Positions 1-5,227 of a DNA stretch of 5,649 nucleotides are shown here, piece by piece. Made by a program: the position numbers and the translations under genes. Under the pieces are notes generated by a model. The model was not told where the DNA came from, did no database searches, and worked only from the letters and a program-made list of their open reading frames with translations. Every line of letters starts with the position of its first letter. Position 1 is the stretch's first letter. The DNA is taken from contig CANCGR010000210.1 in NCBI GenBank assembly GCA_947377625.1, positions 1-5,649 on the forward strand, read 5' to 3'. The stretch is from Gammaproteobacteria bacterium (GTDB taxonomy: Bacteria > Pseudomonadota > Gammaproteobacteria > Pseudomonadales > Pseudohongiellaceae).

Positions 1-947
1 GCACCCAGACCGCAATCGAAGTTGAAAAGATTGGCGTGACGGTTCCCGCACCAGTGAACGACGGTCGGCGTCAGTACCGTGTGCGCAGCGGGGATTCGTT
101 ATGGACCATCGCTCGGCAATTCCATCCTGCCGGCATAGGTGAAAATCTCTACCAGTTCCTGATTAGTTTGCATGATTTGAATCGTGAAGCCTTTATCAAC
201 GGCAACATCTCGTTATTGAAAGCCGATGCCCCGCTGCATATTCCTTCAGCCCGCGACATTGCCGCCATCAATCCAGGCTCTGCCCAAAAGATTTTTGACC
301 AGCTGTGGCGGGATGGCGTGCGCAGTCCTGATCTGGCTGTGGCAGGCGATGCGCCGCTGTTTAAGCCATTGAATGAATCCGATGTGCCAAAACCGCCGCC
401 AGCTCCTGCACCCAAATTGCCACCAGGAACCGAGAAGCAGAATAAAGCAACTGCCTCATCAAGTCCGTTGTTGCCGGCGCCCACTGGCAGGATCGCTGCC
501 GCCGACAAATCGGTTGCACCCACCATCGCCGAGGCAGCGCCCGCGACCCCACCAGTGCCTACGATACAAGTGGTTCCCCAACAAACTGCTACTGCCAAAA
601 CTGAGTCTGCTGTCCCCGCCGATGCCAACCCGTTCATGCAGAAAATCAACCAGTCGGCTACGGCTATCCAAGGCATGCTTGAAATACGTCAACAACGCCT
701 GCAGGCACTGGAGCAGCAAATTCTGGCTATGCAAACGCAGTTGCAGCAGGCACAAAGTCGAGCGTCTGAACTTACACCAAGCATAGAGCAGCGGCGGGCC
801 GAAGTGACCAGCAAGGCCATACAGTTGGGTCTGTTGGCTGCGCTATTACTGATTTTGCTGGGGACGACGATTCGTTTTGCATTGAAATGGAATCACGATA
901 TCCAAAGACGGCAAAAGCCCGGGAAGCAAGCTGGCGTGCAGCGGTGA
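1..947 (+). CDS. FimV-like LysM-domain membrane protein (5' end missing)
   Basis: This is the C-terminal part of a FimV-family inner-membrane protein; relatives bind peptidoglycan through LysM and help organise polar structures such as type IV pili. The frame is open from base 3 to the window edge, so the GTG at 36 is probably internal and the true start lies upstream. Numbered from that GTG: a LysM/FimV core at 13-75 (YRVRSGDSLWTIA, then FINGNISLLKADAPLHIP, close to the FimV pattern 'NINRLKAGAVLRIP'), a Pro/Ala/Thr-rich linker at about 115-200, a Gln-rich coiled coil at about 211-258, a membrane helix at 263-283 and a basic tail of about 20 residues. Classical FimV continues into a large acidic cytoplasmic TPR region, which is absent here; the gene ends at TGA 945-947. 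Family assignment is firm; the cellular role is inferred. The next gene, moaA, is 124 bases away and is probably unrelated. Confidence 0.85.
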   Translation, partial: TQTAIEVEKIGVTVPAPVNDGRRQYRVRSGDSLWTIARQFHPAGIGENLYQFLISLHDLNREAFINGNISLLKADAPLHIPSARDIAAINPGSAQKIFDQLWRDGVRSPDLAVAGDAPLFKPLNESDVPKPPPAPAPKLPPGTEKQNKATASSSPLLPAPTGRIAAADKSVAPTIAEAAPATPPVPTIQVVPQQTATAKTESAVPADANPFMQKINQSATAIQGMLEIRQQRLQALEQQILAMQTQLQQAQSRASELTPSIEQRRAEVTSKAIQLGLLAALLLILLGTTIRFALKWNHDIQRRQKPGKQAGVQR

Positions 948-1071
948 TCTGCGTCATGTTTGGCTCGAACTGGCATTTGCTGCATATAAAGGCTTAGGCA
1001 AATCAGCTATCATTTGTATCTGAAATCCAACCCGGTTCCATTGGGCCACGCAGCCCTGATCCTGACTTTAA

Positions 1072-2082
1072 ATGAGCACAACAGCTACCCCATCCACTAA
1101 CCTGATAGACAAATATGGCCGTCATATCGACTACGTGCGCCTGTCGGTGACGGACCGGTGTGACTTTCGTTGTGTTTACTGCATGTCAGAGAAAATGACC
1201 TTTCTGCCACGCAATCAGGTTTTGTCACTGGAAGAGATCTTCAAAGTGGCGCAAGCCTTCAACCAGTTGGGTGTGCGCAGGATTCGACTCACCGGCGGCG
1301 AACCTTTGGTACGCAGCAACATCCTGTCGCTGGTTAAAAATATCGGTTTGCTACCCAACCTTGATGAGCTGCTGATTACTACCAATGCTTCTCATCTTGA
1401 AGAGATGGCAGCGGATCTGAAAACCGCCGGGGTTACCCGCATCAATATCAGTCTGGATTCCCTTAATGCCGCTACGTTTAAAGAGATGACCCGCACTGGT
1501 GATCTGGCGCAGGTGCTGCGTGGTATTGACGCTGCCAAAGCCCAGAGTTTCAAAGGCTTACGATTGAATGCTGTCATTCTTAAAGGCCGCAATGACCACG
1601 AAATCCTGGATTTGCTGCATTACGCGATGCAGTTGGGCATCAACATCGCCTTCATTGAAGAAATGCCGTTGGGGGATGTTTCCGACCACGACCGGCTGGA
1701 AACCAGTTGCAGTAACGATGACGTGCGTCGAGTGATTGAAGGCGTACATAATTTGACCGAACTGACGATGCAAACGGCGGGGCCGTCCCGTTATTTCAGT
1801 ATTGCAGGCAGCGCAACCAAGTTGGGGTTTATTTCCCCTGTCTCGCATAATTTTTGTGAAAGCTGTAACCGCGTCAGGGTTACGGTAGAAGGGCGCTTGT
1901 TACTGTGCTTGGGCAACGAGCACTCGGTTGACCTGAGAGCGATCCTGCGTGACCATCCTGACGATGTGGGTCTTCTGCAGGAAACGATAAGAAATGCCAT
2001 GGATATCAAACCATTACGGCATTATTTTTATGAAAAGGATGCACCGCAAGTGGTGCGCTTCATGAACATGACCGGCGGCTAA
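1072..2082 (+). CDS. moaA: GTP 3',8-cyclase MoaA (radical SAM)
   Basis: MoaA carries out the first step of molybdenum cofactor synthesis in the cytoplasm, converting GTP to 3',8-cyclo-7,8-dihydro-GTP with S-adenosylmethionine; MoaC then makes cyclic pyranopterin monophosphate. The 336-residue length is normal. All hallmark residues are present: the N-terminal 4Fe-4S motif CX3CX2C at C30, C34, C37; the SAM-binding GGEP at 75-78; the substrate-region GPSRYF at 237-242; the second 4Fe-4S cluster CX2CX13C at C262, C265, C279; and the C-terminal Gly-Gly tail that is essential in MoaA. The ATG at 1072 leaves a normal N-terminus (DKYGRHIDYVRLSVTDRC) but has no recognisable Shine-Dalgarno sequence. 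moaB follows after 45 bases on the same strand, so the two are probably co-transcribed. moaC, moaD and moaE are not in the window. Confidence 0.97.
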   Translation: MSTTATPSTNLIDKYGRHIDYVRLSVTDRCDFRCVYCMSEKMTFLPRNQVLSLEEIFKVAQAFNQLGVRRIRLTGGEPLVRSNILSLVKNIGLLPNLDELLITTNASHLEEMAADLKTAGVTRINISLDSLNAATFKEMTRTGDLAQVLRGIDAAKAQSFKGLRLNAVILKGRNDHEILDLLHYAMQLGINIAFIEEMPLGDVSDHDRLETSCSNDDVRRVIEGVHNLTELTMQTAGPSRYFSIAGSATKLGFISPVSHNFCESCNRVRVTVEGRLLLCLGNEHSVDLRAILRDHPDDVGLLQETIRNAMDIKPLRHYFYEKDAPQVVRFMNMTGG

Positions 2083-2127
2083 CCGGTCGCTTACCTTCTC
2101 AATTGTTGTGAACCCCGGGTAAAAGCA

Positions 2128-2652
2128 ATGGCAGGCAAACCTCAATCCGAATTTCTTCCTCTGAACATAGTGGTTGTTACCGTATCTGATACGCGCACCG
2201 AGGTAACAGACACTTCCGGGCAGTTTTTACAGGAATCAGTTGTTGCCGCCGGCCATCATCTCGCCGGCAAACACCTCTGCAAGGATGACATCTACAAATT
2301 GCGGGCTTTGGTTGCTGGTTTGATTGCGGATGATTCAGTACATGTGGTGCTGGTGACTGGCGGAACGGGCTTTACCAGTCGGGATAACACCGTTTCAGCA
2401 GTGACACCGCTGCTTGATACCCATATTGACGGGTTTGGAGAACTGTTTCGGCAGGTATCTTTTGAGGAGATAGGTACTTCGACGATTCAGTCGAGAGCTT
2501 TTGCCGGTCTGAGCAACAGTACTGCAGTGTTTTGCATGCCCGGTTCGACCTCGGCTTGCAAGACAGCTTGGCATAAAATACTGGCTAGTCAGTTGGACAG
2601 CAGACACCGCCCGTGTAATTTTGCCGGGCGGTTACTTCAGAAAGGGCAATAA
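2128..2652 (+). CDS. moaB: Molybdenum cofactor biosynthesis protein MoaB
   Basis: This is a MoaB/MogA-family protein of 174 residues, the usual size for E. coli-type MoaB. The family binds molybdopterin, and MogA-type members adenylylate it with ATP before molybdenum insertion; in E. coli MoaB itself is not strictly required and MogA does this job, so the exact activity here is inferred. Visible motifs are VTVSDTR at 17-23, VTGGTGFTSRDNT at 76-88 (the substrate-binding glycine loop, with D86 at the place of MogA's catalytic Asp82), GFGELFR, and the C-terminal PGSTSAC-TAW and RPCNF segments, which match E. coli MoaB closely. Start ATG 2128 is 45 bases after the moaA stop, with only a weak purine stretch upstream. 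It is the last gene of the moa pair; an inverted repeat lies about 35 bases downstream. Confidence 0.95.
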   Translation: MAGKPQSEFLPLNIVVVTVSDTRTEVTDTSGQFLQESVVAAGHHLAGKHLCKDDIYKLRALVAGLIADDSVHVVLVTGGTGFTSRDNTVSAVTPLLDTHIDGFGELFRQVSFEEIGTSTIQSRAFAGLSNSTAVFCMPGSTSACKTAWHKILASQLDSRHRPCNFAGRLLQKGQ

Positions 2653-2686
2653 AACGACGATAAAGGCCTATAGCCAGTTAAGGTAA

Positions 2687-2738
2687 CCGGTAACCCACTT
2701 TGACCAATGGAGGGGGTATGGTGCTAGAGGGTTACCGG
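2687..2738. repeat. Perfect 10-bp inverted repeat between moaB and a small convergent gene
   Basis: CCGGTAACCC at 2687-2696 is the exact reverse complement of GGGTTACCGG at 2729-2738, with a 32-base spacer. The left arm sits in a direct tandem of GGTAACC (2682-2688 and 2689-2695), and the right arm carries the same heptamer inverted (2730-2736). The location, between the 3' ends of converging genes, suits a bidirectional transcript-end structure. There is no T-tract after either arm, so it is not a canonical intrinsic terminator. A protein-binding site is an alternative. Confidence 0.6.
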
Positions 2739-2747
2739 CAACGACCA

Positions 2748-2855
2748 TTAAGAGAAGAGGGTCAAGACGGGCACTGAAAGGAAAATCATCCCTGTCAGTA
2801 CGCCGATTGCTACTTCTTCAATCAGTTCGAGCTTGGTGGTTTTGGTAGTGTTCAT
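2748..2855 (-). CDS. Small single-helix membrane protein, 35 aa, unknown function
   Basis: I do not recognise this protein. A 35-codon reading frame starts with ATG at 2855-2853 and ends with TAA at 2750-2748. It is called a gene because AAGGAG (complement of 2863-2868) lies 7 bases before the ATG, the best Shine-Dalgarno match in the window. The product also has a sensible layout: a short polar N-terminus (MNTTKTTKLELIEE), then an uninterrupted hydrophobic stretch from about A16 to F34 (with GVLTGMIFLSVPVL) ending in a C-terminal Ser. That is long enough for one membrane helix. There is no signal-peptidase site or cysteine, so it would stay as a small membrane-anchored peptide. It converges on moaB and is divergent from the HemD-like gene, sharing a 210-base upstream region with it. 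It could be a membrane-complex subunit, a regulator peptide, a toxin-like peptide or a spurious frame; no function is assigned. Confidence 0.6.
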   Translation of the reverse strand: MNTTKTTKLELIEEVAIGVLTGMIFLSVPVLTLFS

Positions 2856-2862
2856 CTTTAGT

Positions 2863-2868
2863 CTCCTT
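2863..2868 (-). promoter_or_regulatory. Strong ribosome binding site of the 35-aa gene
   Basis: Read on the minus strand this is AAGGAG, followed by a 7-base spacer and ATG. Spacing and sequence are near ideal, and this site is the main reason for calling such a short frame a gene. Confidence 0.65.
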
Positions 2869-2985
2869 AAGATAGATGAGTGACGAATTTGCAACCTTGG
2901 TAAAGCTGCGAGGCATAAAGTAACACAAATTTGCGATTAAAGGTAACATTTGTCGTTACATGGTTGTAAGTATTGTGTAATTTGG

Positions 2986-3001
2986 TGTTATCTAAATCAC
3001 A
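2986..3001. promoter_or_regulatory. CRP/Vfr-like operator
   Basis: TGTTA-TCTAAA-TCACA matches the CRP core TGTGA-N6-TCACA at 9 of 10 positions. The right half continues as ATCACATTT (2996-3004), identical to the extended CRP half-site. The centre at about 2993.5 lies roughly 63 bases upstream of the start point expected from the -10 box at 3045-3050, near the classical class I position of about -61.5. It also lies upstream of the minus-strand small gene. The match is seen in the sequence; binding by a CRP-family protein is inferred. Confidence 0.45.
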
Positions 3002-3044
3002 TTTCGTCATATTTGTTACCGATACCATTCATTTTTGAACCCCT

Positions 3045-3050
3045 TACAAT
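3045..3050 (+). promoter_or_regulatory. Possible -10 box for the HemD-like/cyclophilin operon
   Basis: TACAAT differs from TATAAT at one base. No good -35 box lies 16-18 bases upstream (2993-3027 gives nothing near TTGACA), as is common for activator-dependent promoters. The expected start point near 3057 would leave a 5' leader of only about 9 bases before the ATG at 3066. Confidence 0.35.
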
Positions 3051-3065
3051 TTTCTGACTTTTTCG

Positions 3066-3905
3066 ATGAACCTAAACGATCGAACAGCAGCGCCATGGGT
3101 TGCAGTCCCGGAGTCCAGGGAGCGCGAGACCCTGAGCCTGTTATTGAGAAACCGGGGTGTGCAGGTAATGGAGGTGCCGTTGGTCGCGATTCTGGATACG
3201 CCGGACCCACAACCAGTGCTCGCTTGGTTAAAGCGCTTTATTGCGGATCCCCCGTTGCTGTTGGTGCTGCTTACTGGTGAAGGATTGCGGCGTTTGCTTG
3301 CGCTGGCGGAAAAGAATGAGCTCCGAGAGCAGTTCGTGGAAAAGCTTGGTCGGGTGCAGACCCTGTGCAGAGGCCCCAAGCCGGAAAAGGTTTTAATGGA
3401 GCTCGGCTTGAAGACCACCTTCAGAGCAGCTGTGGCTACCAGTACTGGTGTTCTAGCAGCGGCACAGCCGTTGGAATTGGCTGGTAAACGCGTCGCCCTG
3501 CAACTCTATGGAGAGGAACCCAACCCTTTGCTGGTCAATGGGCTGCTTGCCAAGGGCGCGACACTCGATATCGTTGCTCCTTATGTTTACGCCAGTCAGG
3601 AGGATGAAGCCAAAGTTGCTGCCTTTATAAATATTTTGGCGGCAGGGGAGGTTGGCGTGTTGGCTTTCACTTCGCAGTCACAGTTCAAGCGCTTGCAGGA
3701 AGTGGCGAACAAGCGGGAGTTGCAAGCCGAGCTGGCTGACGGAATGCGCAAGACAGTGCTGGCTGCGGTTGGCCCCATAGTCAAAGTGCAGCTGGAACAA
3801 GCCGGTTACCCAGTGGCCATCATGCCGGAACGGCTTTATTTCATGAAACCCCTGGTCACTGAGATAGTCAAGTTTCTGGGGCTTGAGTCGGAGGTTGTAT
3901 CTTGA
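3066..3905 (+). CDS. HemD-family (uroporphyrinogen-III synthase-like) protein
   Basis: This 279-residue protein has the two-lobed HemD fold. The enzyme closes and inverts the D ring of hydroxymethylbilane to give uroporphyrinogen III in the cytoplasm. Visible family marks are WVAVPESRERETLSLLLRNRG at the N-terminus, TGEGLRRLL at 70-78, GKRVALQLYGEE opening the second half, AFTSQSQF at 200-207 (the conserved FTS), and AAVGPIVKVQLEQAGYPV around G236. In the last motif the Thr usual in HemD (VGxxTA) appears to be Val239, a departure from the family pattern. HemD is poorly conserved, so catalysis cannot be confirmed. The gene is not beside hemC or hemX, so it may be a second, specialised copy. 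ATG 3066 is the only usable start, because an in-frame stop lies at 3036-3038; it lacks a Shine-Dalgarno sequence. The stop overlaps the TTG start of the cyclophilin gene. Family confidence is high, enzyme activity moderate. Confidence 0.85.
   Translation: MNLNDRTAAPWVAVPESRERETLSLLLRNRGVQVMEVPLVAILDTPDPQPVLAWLKRFIADPPLLLVLLTGEGLRRLLALAEKNELREQFVEKLGRVQTLCRGPKPEKVLMELGLKTTFRAAVATSTGVLAAAQPLELAGKRVALQLYGEEPNPLLVNGLLAKGATLDIVAPYVYASQEDEAKVAAFINILAAGEVGVLAFTSQSQFKRLQEVANKRELQAELADGMRKTVLAAVGPIVKVQLEQAGYPVAIMPERLYFMKPLVTEIVKFLGLESEVVS
3890..3894 (+). promoter_or_regulatory. Ribosome binding site that decides a TTG start
   Basis: GGAGG sits 7 bases before the TTG at 3902, inside the last codons of the HemD-like gene. 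It supports the TTG start, which the signal peptide of the cyclophilin also requires. Confidence 0.8.
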
Positions 3906-4516
3906 AACGCACGTTTTGGTTGTTGGCTGCATTATGGCTGATGAGTGTAGGTAGTATTGGTCAAGCCCAAAGTCCGGATGAGCTAGTTGCTGTTATCAGC
4001 ACTAGTCGAGGCAGCATGGAATTCATATTGCGACCGGATGTGGCACCGCTGACCGTGAGCAATTTCGTTAATCTGGCCAGCCGGGGCTTTTACGATGGGC
4101 TTAATTTTCATCGTGTAGAAGCCACTTTTATGGCGCAAGGAGGCGATCCGGCCGGCAATGGTTCCGGAGGGCCCGGTTATGAATTCAAGGATGAAATTGC
4201 GTTGCGGCTAAACCAGGAAGGAATACTGGCAATGGCGAATGCGGGGCCTTCAACCAACGGTAGCCAATTCTTCATTACTCATCAGGCGACTCCCCATTTG
4301 AATGGCGCGCATACCGTGTTTGGTTTGATCAGTGCGGGCAAGCAGGTAATCAAACAGATCAAGATTGGTGATGTGATCAACAGCATCACTATCACCGGGA
4401 ATCCCGTGCCCTTGCTGGAAGCGCATCGTCAGCAAGTAGAGGAGTGGAACAAGGTGCTGGACGCGGGTTTCCCCAAACTACGCCCTTCACCGTTGCCGGT
4501 TACTTCGGCGAATTGA
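3902..4516 (+). CDS. Exported cyclophilin-type peptidyl-prolyl cis-trans isomerase
   Basis: Cyclophilins speed cis-trans isomerisation of X-Pro bonds; this one is probably periplasmic. Residues 1-22 form a signal peptide (MKR, a Leu/Trp-rich core, then SIGQA), with likely cleavage near A22. The cyclophilin domain covers about 28-175. Active-site residues align with human CypA: H70-R71 (H54-R55), F76-M77-Q79 (F60-M61-Q63), A112-N113 (A101-N102), Q122 and F124 (Q111, F113), L133 and H137. H132 replaces the drug-binding Trp121, as is common in bacterial cyclophilins, predicting weak cyclosporin binding. A C-terminal extension of about 35 residues (EAHRQQVEEWNKVLDAGFPKL) follows the domain. The start is TTG in a TTGA overlap with the upstream stop, so translation is probably coupled to the HemD-like gene. 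The 3' end overlaps convergent yciB by 17 bases. PpiA-like in role, but the symbol is not certain. Confidence 0.93.
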   Translation: MKRTFWLLAALWLMSVGSIGQAQSPDELVAVISTSRGSMEFILRPDVAPLTVSNFVNLASRGFYDGLNFHRVEATFMAQGGDPAGNGSGGPGYEFKDEIALRLNQEGILAMANAGPSTNGSQFFITHQATPHLNGAHTVFGLISAGKQVIKQIKIGDVINSITITGNPVPLLEAHRQQVEEWNKVLDAGFPKLRPSPLPVTSAN

Positions 4517-5111
4517 TTTCCGGTTTTTCCGGATCGTTGGTGGTTTCGGAATTCATGTAGGGGTAGATATAAGCAATTTGTGCAAAGCTGGCCAGCAACA
4601 ACATACCGAGGCTGCCAAATACTTTGAAGTCAACCCAGTAAGCCGGGAAGGTAAAAGCCACAAACAGGTTGGCACTGCCAACAATGAAGAACACCAAGGC
4701 CCAGGCCATGTTCAGTTTTTTCCAGCGCGCATCGGGCATGGTCACGAGCTGTCCAAACATGGTTTTGGCCATGTTGTTGGCACTGAAATACTGGCTGCCC
4801 AGAAACACCAGGGCCATGATCCAGTTCACTGCCGGGGCTTTCCATTTGAGGATGGCTTCGGAACGCAAAAACAAGGTCAGGCTGCCAAACAACAATACTG
4901 CTCCCACCACCAGCCATTGCATTTTGGTAAGGCGTTTTTCCTTGAAGAACAGCGTACCGTAAACCAGCACTGTGCCAAGCATCAACACTGCGGTGGCACT
5001 GTAGATGCCGCCGAAAGCGAATTCAAAACCGGCGACATTGAGCACACGTTCTTTCAGTTTGTAAGTGATCAGAAAGAACAGTAGTGGAATGTATTCAAGA
5101 AAGGCTTTCAT
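4500..5111 (-). CDS. yciB: Inner-membrane septation protein IspZ/YciB
   Basis: YciB (IspZ, 'intracellular septation protein A') is a polytopic inner-membrane protein linked to cell-envelope integrity and division; its biochemical role is not settled. The 203-residue product aligns with E. coli YciB (179 aa) throughout: MKAFLEYIPLLFFLITYKL at the N-terminus, FGSLTLFLRSEAILKWK in the middle, and KLNMAWALVFFIVGSANLFVAF followed by VDFKVFG near the C-terminus. About five hydrophobic helices are visible. Extra length comes from a loop insertion (LNVAGFEFAFGG near residue 25) and a polar C-terminal tail (NSETTNDPEKPEINSPK). An in-frame TAA lies just before TTG 5114, so the start is ATG 5111, or less likely TTG 5114; no clear Shine-Dalgarno sequence is present. 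The gene is divergent from the YciO-like gene and convergent with the cyclophilin. Confidence 0.95.
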   Translation of the reverse strand: MKAFLEYIPLLFFLITYKLKERVLNVAGFEFAFGGIYSATAVLMLGTVLVYGTLFFKEKRLTKMQWLVVGAVLLFGSLTLFLRSEAILKWKAPAVNWIMALVFLGSQYFSANNMAKTMFGQLVTMPDARWKKLNMAWALVFFIVGSANLFVAFTFPAYWVDFKVFGSLGMLLLASFAQIAYIYPYMNSETTNDPEKPEINSPK

Positions 5112-5188
5112 CAATTAGATACATGTGAAGGGGACGCGTGATGGTAGCCAATTTCGCTGGAAAGGTCTGCAAGCTGTGGTTGCCGTGA

Positions 5189-5197
5189 TGATATGGT
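5189..5197 (+). promoter_or_regulatory. Possible extended -10 promoter for the yciO-like gene
   Basis: TGATATGGT fits the extended -10 form TGnTATnnT. No good -35 is seen, which extended -10 promoters can tolerate. A start near 5204 would leave a leader of about 24 bases containing a T-run (5205-5211) and the ribosome binding site AGGA at 5218-5221. Confidence 0.3.
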
Positions 5198-5227
5198 AGC
5201 GTTGTTTTTTTGTCGGCAGGAAAGGTC

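Noticed and set aside
149..676. Minus-strand 175-codon open frame and the plus-strand frame at 373-786
   Set aside because: Both overlap the FimV-like coding frame, and their low-complexity composition mirrors the Pro/Ala-rich linker in another frame.
960..990. Sigma-54 promoter (GG-N10-GC) before moaA
   Set aside because: The GG and GC dinucleotides in TGGCATTTGCTGC are 8 bases apart instead of 10.
948..1071. Molybdenum cofactor riboswitch or strong promoter upstream of moaA
   Set aside because: The 124-base gap holds only a 4-bp hairpin (GGGC/GCCC at 1043-1056) and a weak TTGGCT...TATAAA pair with 19-base spacing. I could not recognise the conserved Moco RNA pattern.
3044..3418. Minus-strand 124-codon open frame
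   Set aside because: It is fully antisense to the HemD-like gene, whose protein shows clear family motifs. The antisense translation is Ser/Arg-rich without a domain.
4518..4534. TCCGG-TTTTT-CCGGA as a terminator between cyclophilin and yciB
   Set aside because: It has only a 5-bp stem with no following T-tract, and it lies inside the yciB coding sequence.
4578..5084. Plus-strand 168-codon open frame
   Set aside because: It lies antisense to yciB, which matches E. coli YciB throughout. The His/Gln-rich translation is a typical shadow of a membrane-protein gene.
5141..5200. ATGGTAGC repeated at 5141 and 5193 in the yciB/yciO gap
   Set aside because: There are two 8-base copies with no symmetry and no third copy; this is plausible by chance and no regulator is suggested.
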